Origin: Clostridia bacterium
GTDB taxonomy: Bacteria; Bacillota; Clostridia; TANB77; CAG-508
Direction: 5' to 3'
NCBI GenBank assembly: GCA_900759015.1
Contig: CAAEUE010000015.1
Location: 186,001-250,000, forward strand
Length of the DNA stretch: 64,000 nucleotides
Within the stretch, counting starts at the first letter, position 1. Each line of letters opens with the position of its first letter. Positions 36,457 to 44,469 of the stretch are shown here, one piece after another. The notes beneath the pieces are model-generated. The model saw only the letters and a list, made by a program, of their open reading frames with translations, made no database searches and was not told where the DNA came from. The translations under genes were made by a program, and so were the position numbers.

Positions 36457-38679
36457 TTAAGATATCATTTTTAATTTATATTCTAACCCTGTATTACGAA
36501 TTTTAGTATCTGCATTTTGTATCATAAATTTTACTACATTGTCATTTCCAATTAATATTAATAATTTTTTAGCTCGAGTTAAACCTGTATATAATAGATT
36601 TCTTGTAAGAAGCATTGCTGATGATTGTGTAACAACCATTATTACTACATCAAACTCGCTTCCTTGTGCTTTATGTACAGTTATTGCATAGGCATGTTCT
36701 ATCTGATCCATATCAGAAAAAGCATACCAAGCTTCTTTTTCATCATCAAATAATATTTTTATTTGTTTATTTAAAAAATCTATTTTCTCTATTTTTCCAA
36801 GTTCGCCATTAAATATTCCTGTTCCATCTTCATAAGTTAGACTAAGTGTATTTCCTTTTTGCCAATATATATCATAATTATTTTTTATCTGCATAACTCG
36901 ATCGCCTTCTCTAAAAATAACTTCACCAATTTTCTTTTCTTTCTTTTTATCATCTGAAGGGTTTAATTCTTCCTGTAGTCTTTTATTAAGCTCTTTTGTT
37001 CCTAACAAACCTTTTTTAGTTGGTGACAGAATTTGTATATTTTCAAAAAAATCATAATCTCCAAAGTTTTTTAATCGACCTTTGCATAATGATATTATTT
37101 GATCTAACATTATATCTTGACTTTTTTCTTTAATATAAAAGAAATCATCTTTTAGCCCTTCCTCTTCATCCTTACTTAGGAAATATTCTCCATCATTTAC
37201 TCTATGTGAATTAACAATTATTTTACTTTGTGCAGCTTGTCTAAAAATTTCATCTAAAAATATCGTTTTAATTCTTTCAGAATTTATTATATCTTTTAGA
37301 ACACTTCCTGGTCCGACAGATGGTAATTGGTCTGTATCACCTACTAATATAAGCTTTGTTCCTTGGTAAATCCCATTTAATAAATAATTCATTAAATAAA
37401 TATCCACCATTGATGCTTCATCAACTATAATAATATCTGCATCTATTGGAGCTACATCGTAGTTCATTATGGTAAATTCATTATCTTTTTCTATTTTTCC
37501 TATTTCTAACAACCTATGTAGTGTTTTCGCTTCTTCTCCTGTCATTTCTGTCATTCTCTTAGCAGCTCGTCCAGTTGGAGCACATAAAACTACTTTTTTA
37601 CCATGTGATTTATAAATATCTATAACATTTTTTATAATAGTAGTTTTTCCTGTACCAGGTCCACCTGTAATAATAACTACATTATTTGAATTTATAGCTT
37701 GTATTGCCTCTTTTTGTTTTTCAGAAAGACTTATATTACTTACTTTTTCTATTTTTTCCAATTCTTTATTAAAACCATCTATCTTTTTTATATTTCTAGC
37801 TGAATCTAATAAAATTAACTTACTTGCAATATTTGCTTCTGCATCATATAATTCTTTACTGTAAACCCAATTTTCTTCTTCTCTCTTTTCTATTACAATC
37901 TCTTCTTTTACATTCAAATCTATTAAGCAATGCTCTATATCGTCATCTTCTACTTTTAACAAATCTTTAACATATTTTATTAAATTAGCTTCTAAAGTAC
38001 AACAATGACCATTATATGTAATTTTTACTAAACTATATTTTATTCCACATTTTATTCGTTTATAATTATTTATCTCGAATCCATTTTCTAAAGCATATTT
38101 GTCTAATTTTGCAAAATCAACACCCTTTACTAAATCTATTAATATATATGGATTTGATTCTATTTCATCAATTGTTTGTGGACCTAATTTTTTATAAATA
38201 TTCTTTGCATTTGCTGGACTTATTCCAAAATTATCTAAATATCCTACAATCTGCCAAAGCTCCCAATTTTCCACAAAACATTGTGCCATCTCTATTGCTT
38301 TTTCTTTAGTAATTCCTTTTATTTGCGTTAATTTTTCTGGTTCAAATTTAAATACATTAATAGTATCTTCGCCAAAAGTCTTTACTATTTTTTTGGCTGT
38401 TGCAGGACCAATTCCTTTTATTGTTCCATTTGATAAATATTTTTCTAATGAATCCAATGTTTTAGGCATTATTTTTTCGAAAGTTTCTACTTTAAATTGT
38501 TTACCATACTCCCTATGAGTAACAAAGTTTCCTATGACCTTTATGTAATCTCCTTCAACTAAAAAAGGCATATATCCTACTATTGTTATTGAATCTTCTT
38601 CATTTTCTAAAATTCCAATTAAATAGCTATTAACTTCATTTTGATATATTATTTCTGTTAATTGTCCTGAAAGTTCCAC
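36457..38679 (-). CDS. recD2: RecD2-type ATP-dependent DNA helicase
   Basis: 740 residues. An OB-like N-terminal domain (1-75), helix-hairpin-helix repeats (IKGIGPATAKKI and IKGITKEKAIE), then the SF1 helicase core with Walker A GGPGTGKTT (about 340), VDEASMVD (motif II), GDTDQLPSVGPG (motif III) and the C-terminal YAITVHKAQGSEFD and TRAKKLLILIG motifs. This is the RecD2 of Firmicutes that lacks RecBC, a 5'-3' helicase used in replication-fork and mismatch repair. The start is a GTG (GTGGAACTT) after AGAGGT; no closer ATG exists. Confidence 0.93.
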   Translation of the reverse strand: MELSGQLTEIIYQNEVNSYLIGILENEEDSITIVGYMPFLVEGDYIKVIGNFVTHREYGKQFKVETFEKIMPKTLDSLEKYLSNGTIKGIGPATAKKIVKTFGEDTINVFKFEPEKLTQIKGITKEKAIEMAQCFVENWELWQIVGYLDNFGISPANAKNIYKKLGPQTIDEIESNPYILIDLVKGVDFAKLDKYALENGFEINNYKRIKCGIKYSLVKITYNGHCCTLEANLIKYVKDLLKVEDDDIEHCLIDLNVKEEIVIEKREEENWVYSKELYDAEANIASKLILLDSARNIKKIDGFNKELEKIEKVSNISLSEKQKEAIQAINSNNVVIITGGPGTGKTTIIKNVIDIYKSHGKKVVLCAPTGRAAKRMTEMTGEEAKTLHRLLEIGKIEKDNEFTIMNYDVAPIDADIIIVDEASMVDIYLMNYLLNGIYQGTKLILVGDTDQLPSVGPGSVLKDIINSERIKTIFLDEIFRQAAQSKIIVNSHRVNDGEYFLSKDEEEGLKDDFFYIKEKSQDIMLDQIISLCKGRLKNFGDYDFFENIQILSPTKKGLLGTKELNKRLQEELNPSDDKKKEKKIGEVIFREGDRVMQIKNNYDIYWQKGNTLSLTYEDGTGIFNGELGKIEKIDFLNKQIKILFDDEKEAWYAFSDMDQIEHAYAITVHKAQGSEFDVVIMVVTQSSAMLLTRNLLYTGLTRAKKLLILIGNDNVVKFMIQNADTKIRNTGLEYKLKMIS

Positions 38680-38749
38680 TTTTTACCTCTTTTCTATAGT
38701 ATACCTGCTAATGCAACAATTTTATCACATTCAATAAATATTAACAAAT

Positions 38750-39100
38750 CTATTTCGAAATTTCATCCATTATTTCTTTGCATTCATTCCAATCTGATGC
38801 TTTTATAAAATTATAATCTTTCGATAATTTTGAAATTATCTCATATGTATCATCACTTGAATCTAAATCAACCATTATTATCCCTTTTGTTAACTCTTCT
38901 TTCCCATATAATAATTTACATATTATATTTCTTGTAAAACATTCTATTTTATCTTCTTGATTTTTAGCAGCTATTATTACATATATTCCGTCTTGTTTAA
39001 ATTTTGTACATGCAAAATAATATCTAATAGTTTTTGCAATTTCTATTAAACCATATAATGCAAGTGTCCATAATATAGCATTTGGTATAAAATCTTGCAT
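38750..39100 (-). CDS. Small membrane-anchored protein resembling the N-terminal half of a GT-A fold
   Basis: 116 residues. A hydrophobic helix (about 5-25) is followed by a short alpha/beta domain: YVIIAAKNQEDKIE, then IIMVDLDSSDDTYEI. Both pieces resemble the first strand and the DDGSxDxT strand of GT2 enzymes, but the protein ends before any metal-binding DxD or catalytic-base region, so it is not a complete transferase. I do not recognise the family. It lies between recD2 and mreB with its own AAGGTGA site and is separated from mreB by a terminator. Confidence 0.6.
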   Translation of the reverse strand: MQDFIPNAILWTLALYGLIEIAKTIRYYFACTKFKQDGIYVIIAAKNQEDKIECFTRNIICKLLYGKEELTKGIIMVDLDSSDDTYEIISKLSKDYNFIKASDWNECKEIMDEISK

Positions 39101-39142
39101 ATAATCACCTTCTTTTATAGTATATGTTTTTTCCTATAAAAT

Positions 39143-39174
39143 GTTAAAAAGCACTTTGTGTTTACAAAGTGCTG
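39143..39174 (-). terminator. Terminator downstream of mreB
   Basis: On the minus strand AGCACTTTG and CAAAGTGCT form a perfect 9-base stem around TAAACA, followed by TTTTTAACATTTT. It lies 70 bases past the mreB stop and 45 bases before the next start. Confidence 0.8.
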
Positions 39175-39243
39175 GTATATATAAACGAAGAGGGCTAATT
39201 CTTCTAATATATAACTATTTGTTTTAGAATATTTAATAACTTA

Positions 39244-40248
39244 TTATTTTCTTTTTTTGCCATCTAAAGCATCAAGATTATCTAATGCTTTTCCTGTTCC
39301 TAATGCAACGCAGGAAATTGCATCTTCTGCAATCATTACATTTATACCTGTTTTTTCTTGTAATAATTTATCTAAACCATCTACTAGACATCCTCCACCT
39401 GTCATATATATTCCTCTGTCGCTTATATCTGCTGCAAGTTCTGGTGGAGTTTTTTCTAGAACTGAATGAACAGAGTCTACTATCATCATTGCTGGTTCTA
39501 TAAGAGCCTCTAACATTTCGCTAGAATACACTGTAATTGTTTTTGGTAACCCTGTTGATAAATCTCTTCCTCTTATATCCATTTCTACATCTTGTATTTT
39601 TGGGTAAACACAACCTATATTTATTTTTAAATCTTCTGCTGTTCTTTCCCCTATCATTATATTGTGTTTTCTTTTTATATATTTTACTATTGCTTCATCC
39701 AATTTATCACCAGCAACTTTTAATGATGTACTTACAACAGAACCTCCTAAAGAGATTACAGCTATATCTGTAGTTCCACCACCAATATCTACTATCATGT
39801 TTCCACATGGTTTAGAAATATCTATTCCGGCACCTATTGCTGCTGCTATTGGCTCTTCTATTAAATATACTTTACGAGCGCCTGCTTGTGATGCTGCATC
39901 TATTACTGCTCTTTTTTCTACTTCTGTTACTTGAGAAGGTATACATATCATTATTCTTGGTGCAAATATAAATTTACCACACACTTTATTTATAAAATAT
40001 TTTAACATTTTTTCTGTTACTGTATAATCTGATATTACCCCATCTCTTAATGGTCTAGTGGCTACGATATTTCCCGGTGTTCTTCCTAGCATTCTTCTTG
40101 CTTCCTGACCTACTGCAAGAACATCTCCAGAATTTTTATCTACAGCAACAACAGAAGGTTCTCTTAAAACAATACCTTTGCCTTTTACATATGCAATTAC
40201 TGTTGCTGTACCTAAATCTATTCCTATATCTTGACCAAAACCAAACAT
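39244..40248 (-). CDS. mreB: Rod-shape determining protein MreB (or Mbl paralogue)
   Basis: 334 residues, standard for MreB/Mbl. The actin-fold ATP sites are visible: DIGIDLGTATVIAYVKGKG (phosphate 1, residues 7-25), VDIGGGTTDIAVISLGG (phosphate 2), and MTGGGCLVDGLDKLL (adenosine motif). The N-terminus (MFGFGQD) could form the amphipathic membrane-binding helix. It polymerises under the membrane and directs lateral peptidoglycan synthesis. It stands alone here, without mreC/mreD, which in clostridia often indicates an additional MreB-like or Mbl copy; sequence alone does not settle which. Confidence 0.92.
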   Translation of the reverse strand: MFGFGQDIGIDLGTATVIAYVKGKGIVLREPSVVAVDKNSGDVLAVGQEARRMLGRTPGNIVATRPLRDGVISDYTVTEKMLKYFINKVCGKFIFAPRIMICIPSQVTEVEKRAVIDAASQAGARKVYLIEEPIAAAIGAGIDISKPCGNMIVDIGGGTTDIAVISLGGSVVSTSLKVAGDKLDEAIVKYIKRKHNIMIGERTAEDLKINIGCVYPKIQDVEMDIRGRDLSTGLPKTITVYSSEMLEALIEPAMMIVDSVHSVLEKTPPELAADISDRGIYMTGGGCLVDGLDKLLQEKTGINVMIAEDAISCVALGTGKALDNLDALDGKKRK

Positions 40249-40288
40249 TGATACTCTCCTTTTCTATTATTATTACAAGTCTGTTACA

Positions 40289-40317
40289 ATTATATTACAA
40301 AAAATTTAAAATAGCAA
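40289..40317 (-). promoter_or_regulatory. Possible mreB promoter
   Basis: On the minus strand a perfect TATAAT (40294-40289) lies 17 bases after TTGCTA (40317-40312), about 40 bases before the mreB ATG. The -35 falls in the arm of the upstream hairpin, so the call is tentative. Confidence 0.4.
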
Positions 40318-40356
40318 TAAAAATATTTATATAATTTATAATATTTTTATTGCTAT
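40311..40356 (-). terminator. Long inverted repeat, probable terminator of the 170-residue membrane protein gene
   Basis: A perfect 17-base inverted repeat, ATAGCAATAAAAATATT (40311-40327) with its complement (40340-40356), around a 12-base AT loop. On the minus strand T-rich sequence follows (TTTTAAATTTTTT). It lies between the stop at 40412 and the mreB start. Confidence 0.7.
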
Positions 40357-40411
40357 CAACTATATTACAATGTAATTAATAAAATTTCAAGTATTTTTAG
40401 AAGTTTATTTA

Positions 40412-40924
40412 TTAAAATGGGAAAAGTCCAAATAAATATCCAACTGGCATATAATAAATTACTATTAATCCGCCAAGTAATAGGGCCATTTTTTGAGTTT
40501 GAGAAAGTTCAATATTAATAGGATTTAATAAATAATCTGGTGCTGTATCTGACATTGAAATTTCTACTCTTTCTGTTCCTTGGCATTTATATTTTATAGT
40601 AAAATATTGGCTCTCATCTGGATCTAATTTAAATATTTGTGCATATCCTGTATTTATATTATTATCATATTCTGAATAACAATCTAATTTTATAAATTTA
40701 TTTTCTATTGTGCTTCCTGTAGTATTTGTTATACAGCCATAAATATATCCATTTGCATTTGTTGCTTTTGAATCTATTATTTCTATTTTTGGATTTTCGA
40801 ATAAAACTGTACATTCTTTTGGTTTATACATTGATATTATTATTAATTTTGACATTATTGAGACAAATATAAATAATAATACCAATAGTAATGCATATTT
40901 AAGATATTTCTTAAATTTATCCAT
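40412..40924 (-). CDS. Two-helix membrane protein with an extracytoplasmic FxLYD-like domain
   Basis: 170 residues. Transmembrane helices at about 10-30 and 143-163 flank a predicted extracellular beta-rich domain. Within it, the pattern of Asn-Thr turns and alternating strands (CITNTTGSTIENKFIKLDCY, then QIFKLDPDESQYFTIKY) resembles FxLYD-type and other small beta-sandwich domains on clostridial surface proteins. Function unknown. It has its own AAGGAG site and ends before a long hairpin; upstream lies a repeat element, so it looks like a single-gene unit. Confidence 0.6.
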   Translation of the reverse strand: MDKFKKYLKYALLLVLLFIFVSIMSKLIIISMYKPKECTVLFENPKIEIIDSKATNANGYIYGCITNTTGSTIENKFIKLDCYSEYDNNINTGYAQIFKLDPDESQYFTIKYKCQGTERVEISMSDTAPDYLLNPINIELSQTQKMALLLGGLIVIYYMPVGYLFGLFPF

Positions 40925-40987
40925 TTTTTACTCCTTTTTCCTTCATTTTTCCCCTATATTATATAACAGTCTACATAATTTGTAAAT

Positions 40988-41052
40988 AGAATTTAGGAAC
41001 GTTCCTTTTTTTCTGTCTAAATTATGGATTCGAAGAACGTCCCCAAATTCTA
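40988..41052. repeat. Dispersed palindromic repeat, copy 7 (diverged, head-to-head)
   Basis: AGAATTTAGGAACGTTCC with a T-run, then GGATTCGAAGAACGTCCCCAA and ATTCT. The outer arms read AGAATTT/AAATTCT instead of the usual GGGATTT/AAATCCC: both arms changed together, keeping them complementary. It forms the downstream border of the unknown three-gene cassette. Confidence 0.75.
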
Positions 41053-41056
41053 TAGC

Positions 41057-41428
41057 TTATATAAATTCACCTGTACTTTCTAACATATATTCATATATTG
41101 TATCTACCAAACCAGCTAAATATTCTACGTCGTCCATTGTTACATTATTTGTATCTATTTGATTATATTCTGCATTTATAGCTAACATTTCTTTAAATAA
41201 TTTTTCATCTCTATCTTCGTATGTATTTGCTATATTTATTACAGTTGAATTTGGCATATCCATATTGTATTTATGTTTTATATATTTAATATTTATAAAT
41301 TCTAAAATTGCTGCTAATTTAAAATATGCTTCTTTATAGTCTTGTTCTTTTATCAAGTTATCTATTATTTCTAATTTTTCTTTTAAATATTTATTCTTTG
41401 CTAAATATTTTATTATCTCTTTATCCAT
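41057..41428 (-). CDS. Small helical protein of unknown function, third gene of the cassette
   Basis: 123 residues, no membrane segment or signal peptide. The composition is acidic and strongly helical (EYLAGLVDTIYEYML; KEAYFKLAAILEFIN). The repeating hydrophobic pattern faintly recalls HEPN-like helical bundles, but the RxxxxH-type motif is absent, so I make no such assignment. Its ATG overlaps the previous stop (TAATG) and uses a GGAGAT site inside that gene, so it is translationally coupled to it and probably works with it. Confidence 0.6.
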   Translation of the reverse strand: MDKEIIKYLAKNKYLKEKLEIIDNLIKEQDYKEAYFKLAAILEFINIKYIKHKYNMDMPNSTVINIANTYEDRDEKLFKEMLAINAEYNQIDTNNVTMDDVEYLAGLVDTIYEYMLESTGEFI

Positions 41429-42453
41429 TATCTTTCATCTCCTTCTTCATTTGTTTGATATAGCATTTTAAGTTCGTCCTTTTCAAAACCAGCTTTTACA
41501 GCAATTTCATGAGCTTCTTTACGAGATTTTAGCTTTCTTAAAGACTCTATTAACTCTGGTGTATCTTGTAATATAAAACTTTCTTGATATGCAGACACTC
41601 TATCTATTAGTAGAACATTATCTGTATTACAAATTGGATATTTATATTCATTTTCTGCCAATGCTGTAATTAACCTTTCATCATACATATGTACAGACAT
41701 CTGACCAAAACAAGGCACATCTATAACAAAAACATTTTCTTCTCTTTTGCCATTTTTTACTTTTGCTAATCCAAAAGATTGTGTTTTATCTTCTTTAAGT
41801 ATTTTTATACTTTCAGCTATTGCCTCATCTTTTATAGCCATACAATCTACATATCCCTTAGCTAATGCATCGTATCCTCTTTTTCTTAAAATCTCTATTT
41901 CATCTGTAGTTATTCCATTTTTAGCTAATTGTCTTTGAGCAATATTAGCAGCTTTAGTATTCATATTGCTTTCAGCAATAAAATATCTATGTGCTGATTT
42001 TGCTATCTGATCCATTTCTATATTATTAAAGTGATATATTAAACTTTCATAACCTGCATTTTCTCTGTTTTTTTCTGTAAACATATCACTTAACATTTGT
42101 TTCTGTACATCCCTACAAGTATGTGCAATACGATTTGAATAAAATATTTCTAAAGCCTTTTCTGTTGATGGTATTCCTTCCGCAGATTCCATAATTTCAT
42201 GTAAATCAAAATCATAATCTAATTCTATTTGTTTAGATTTAGGCTTCTTATCTTCAAATCTTCTAAAATCGGTTCTATATCCAGGAAAAATTCTTTCAAG
42301 GGTATCTGCTATAAGATTTAACCTATCCATATTATCTAACATCTTATAGTTTTTCAGTTCAAATTTATATCCTTGTTTTCTAAAAAGTTCAACAGCTCGA
42401 CTTGTTTTTTCCATTCTCATTTCTTTATTTATTTTTTTATAATTTATTCTCAT
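41428..42453 (-). CDS. Unknown cytoplasmic protein, second gene of the cassette
   Basis: 341 residues from ATG 42453 (AAGGTGAT just upstream; the earlier in-frame GTG lies inside that site). No transmembrane helix. The first half is helical and charged (KTSRAVELFRKQGYKFELK, later AEGIPSTEKALEIFYSN); the second half contains a beta-rich stretch with FVIDVPCFGQMSVHMYDERL. I recognise no catalytic motif or family. Overlap with the downstream gene suggests a fixed two-protein unit. A regulatory or partner-binding role is as likely as an enzyme. Confidence 0.65.
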   Translation of the reverse strand: MRINYKKINKEMRMEKTSRAVELFRKQGYKFELKNYKMLDNMDRLNLIADTLERIFPGYRTDFRRFEDKKPKSKQIELDYDFDLHEIMESAEGIPSTEKALEIFYSNRIAHTCRDVQKQMLSDMFTEKNRENAGYESLIYHFNNIEMDQIAKSAHRYFIAESNMNTKAANIAQRQLAKNGITTDEIEILRKRGYDALAKGYVDCMAIKDEAIAESIKILKEDKTQSFGLAKVKNGKREENVFVIDVPCFGQMSVHMYDERLITALAENEYKYPICNTDNVLLIDRVSAYQESFILQDTPELIESLRKLKSRKEAHEIAVKAGFEKDELKMLYQTNEEGDER

Positions 42454-42481
42454 TAATATCACCTTTTCAAATATATAGGTA

Positions 42482-42502
42482 GGACAGGCCTTACGCCTGT
42501 CC
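42482..42502. repeat. GC-rich hairpin overlapping the end of the 79-codon gene
   Basis: GGACAGGC (42482-42489) and GCCTGTCC (42495-42502) form a perfect 8-base GC-rich stem with a 5-base loop covering the stop codon of the first cassette gene. No T-run follows on the minus strand, so it is not a normal terminator. It could be an mRNA-processing or attenuation site or a second palindromic repeat type. Confidence 0.65.
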
Positions 42503-42730
42503 CTGTGTCAATTCTTTTACTTGATCGAGATATGCTTTCAGCATATCTTGCACATCGGGCGAATCCGCATCTTGCATCAAATCCCTAACAGCGATTTTAA
42601 TATCCGCCAGTTTCGCTTCGATAGATAGTCTTCCTGCAGAATCAACACCTTTTGGAGGTCTCTTTATGAACATTTCAATCATTTCGTTCATTTCTGAGAC
42701 ATAAGCTGTTTTCCCATGATGCGTTAACAT
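42491..42730 (-). CDS. Small acidic helical protein of unknown function, first gene of the cassette
   Basis: 79 residues from ATG 42730 (AGGAGG seven bases upstream; an in-frame TTG further up overlaps the site). No membrane segment. MIEMFIKRPPKGVDSAGRL and SIEAKLADIKIAVRDL suggest a short helical protein with one turn. Its base composition stands out: codons such as GCG, GCC, CGC and GAT-CGG-type runs give a visibly higher G+C than any neighbour, which points to transfer from another genome. I know no family for it. It heads the cassette of three genes in one direction. Confidence 0.6.
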   Translation of the reverse strand: MLTHHGKTAYVSEMNEMIEMFIKRPPKGVDSAGRLSIEAKLADIKIAVRDLMQDADSPDVQDMLKAYLDQVKELTQGQA

Positions 42731-42837
42731 ATGTATTCCTCCTATTTTGTACAACTGTTTCTGTTACACCATATATTATAACATATTTTTCTAGTTATGT
42801 AAATTTCTATCTTTTAAATTCAAATGAACACAAAAAA

Positions 42838-42867
42838 GGGATTCGAGGAACGTCCCCAAATCCCTAT
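42838..42867. repeat. Dispersed palindromic repeat, copy 8
   Basis: A full unit: GGGATTCGA, GGAACGTCCCC, AAATCCCTA, placed just past the pyruvate kinase stop codon. It forms the upstream border of the three-gene cassette and could help end pyk transcription. Confidence 0.85.
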
Positions 42868-42870
42868 TGA

Positions 42871-44325
42871 TTATATTTTTAAGATACCTCCAACTGTTTT
42901 ATTAACAGCATATTTTGATTTTTCTTTGCTCATTATTTGTGGTCCTCCACATAAAACAGCTGTATCTCCTTCTTCTAAGTTTCCTAATTCTATTAATTTT
43001 TCTACACCTTTTTCGATTGTGTCATCAATATCTGCTCCATCTTTTATTAAGATTGGGTATACATTCCAAATTGGTCCTAATTGATTGTATACTTTTTCTG
43101 AATCTGTAATTGCAAATATTGGACATGCTGGTCCATATCCTGCTAATCTTCTTGCAGAATTTCCTGTATGTGTATAGTCTATTATAGCATCAGCTTTGAT
43201 ATCTCTTGCTGTTACACATGTTGTATATGCTGCATGTGATTCGATATCTGCTTCTTCTATTTTCCAATCTTTCTTTGTAAATCTCTTCCAGTAATTAATT
43301 GTTGGTTCTACACTTTTTGCAACTTTTACCATTGTGTTAACACATTCTAATGGATAATCTCCCATTGCTGTTTCTCCAGAAAGCATTATACATCCTGTTC
43401 TATCATAAATAGCGTTTGCAACGTCACTTACTTCAGCTCTTGTTGGTAATGGGTTGTTTGTCATGCTTTCTAACATTTGTGTAGCTGTTATTACTAATTT
43501 TCCTTCTTCGTTACATCTCTTAATAAATCTTTTTTGTACAACTGGTACTTCTTCAAATGGAACTTCTACAGCCATGTCACCACGAGCTACCATTATACCA
43601 TCACAAGCTGCTAAAATTTCTTCGAAATTGTCTATTCCTTCTTGATTTTCGATTTTAGCTAAAATTTTAACATCTTTTCCACCATTATCGTCTAATACTT
43701 TACGCATTTGGGCTACATCTTCTTTATTTCTTACAAATGATGCAGAAACATAATCAAATCCAACTCTTGCTCCATTTGATAAGTCGTTTATATCTTTTGG
43801 GCTTAAGAATGGTATTTTTATAGAAACACCTGGTACATTTATACTTTTTCTTGATCCTGCACCACCATCATTTAATACAGTTCCTACTATATCTTTATCT
43901 TTTATTTCGTCTACTCTTATTTGAATTTTTCCATCATCAATTAAAATTAAGTCTCCTGGTTTTACATCTTTATATAAATCTTTATAAGATAATGATGTAC
44001 CTTCTTCATCTCCTAATCTGTCTTCATAGAAGAATGTGAATTTTTGTCCTTCTTTTAATTGTACTTTTACATCTCTTCCAGCTTTGTTTAATGCTGTTCT
44101 TATTTCTGGTCCTTTTGTGTCTAACATAATTGAAACTGGTAGACCTAATTCTTTTCTTATTTCAAAAAATCTTTCTATTTTGTCTTTTTGTTCCTCAAAA
44201 TCTCCATGAGAAAAATTAATTCTTGCAATAGACATTCCAGCTTTCATTAATTCATCCATTCTATTTTCTACTGCTGGTCCTATTGTACATACGATATTTG
44301 TTTTTCTTAAATTTCTTTCTTTCAC
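42871..44325 (-). CDS. pyk: Pyruvate kinase
   Basis: 484 residues, the form without the extra C-terminal phosphotransfer domain. NIVCTIGPAVENR at the N-terminus, ARINFSHGD, IMLDTKGPEIRT, the catalytic-Lys region ILAKIENQEGIDNFEE, MVARGDMAVEVPFEEVP and ITATQMLESM are the family's signature segments. The C-terminal allosteric domain is complete. It converts phosphoenolpyruvate and ADP to pyruvate and ATP in the last step of glycolysis. The start is GTG at 44325 with GGAGGT upstream, and a strong sigma-A-like promoter lies just before. The phosphofructokinase gene often found beside pyk is absent here. Confidence 0.96.
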   Translation of the reverse strand: MKERNLRKTNIVCTIGPAVENRMDELMKAGMSIARINFSHGDFEEQKDKIERFFEIRKELGLPVSIMLDTKGPEIRTALNKAGRDVKVQLKEGQKFTFFYEDRLGDEEGTSLSYKDLYKDVKPGDLILIDDGKIQIRVDEIKDKDIVGTVLNDGGAGSRKSINVPGVSIKIPFLSPKDINDLSNGARVGFDYVSASFVRNKEDVAQMRKVLDDNGGKDVKILAKIENQEGIDNFEEILAACDGIMVARGDMAVEVPFEEVPVVQKRFIKRCNEEGKLVITATQMLESMTNNPLPTRAEVSDVANAIYDRTGCIMLSGETAMGDYPLECVNTMVKVAKSVEPTINYWKRFTKKDWKIEEADIESHAAYTTCVTARDIKADAIIDYTHTGNSARRLAGYGPACPIFAITDSEKVYNQLGPIWNVYPILIKDGADIDDTIEKGVEKLIELGNLEEGDTAVLCGGPQIMSKEKSKYAVNKTVGGILKI

Positions 44326-44359
44326 AATAATTACCTCCTAGAATTTGACACTAGATGGT

Positions 44360-44388
44360 ATTATATCATAAAAAATTTTCCTTAACAA
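44360..44388 (-). promoter_or_regulatory. Sigma-A-type promoter of pyk
   Basis: On the minus strand TTGTTA (44388-44383) and TATAAT (44365-44360) are 17 bases apart, followed after about 35 bases by the GGAGGT site and GTG start of pyk. Confidence 0.65.
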
Positions 44389-44469
44389 TACATTTTTCAA
44401 CATTTTTATTATAAAAATATTTTTAACTCTTGATATACTAGTAGGCTAATCTTTATACTTAAAATAACT

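Noticed and set aside
41057..41428. HEPN-type RNase in the small helical protein
   Set aside because: Helical pattern only; the characteristic Arg-x4-6-His motif is missing.
42824..43109. Plus-strand frames at the end of pyk
   Set aside because: Antisense shadows of the pyruvate kinase C-terminal domain.
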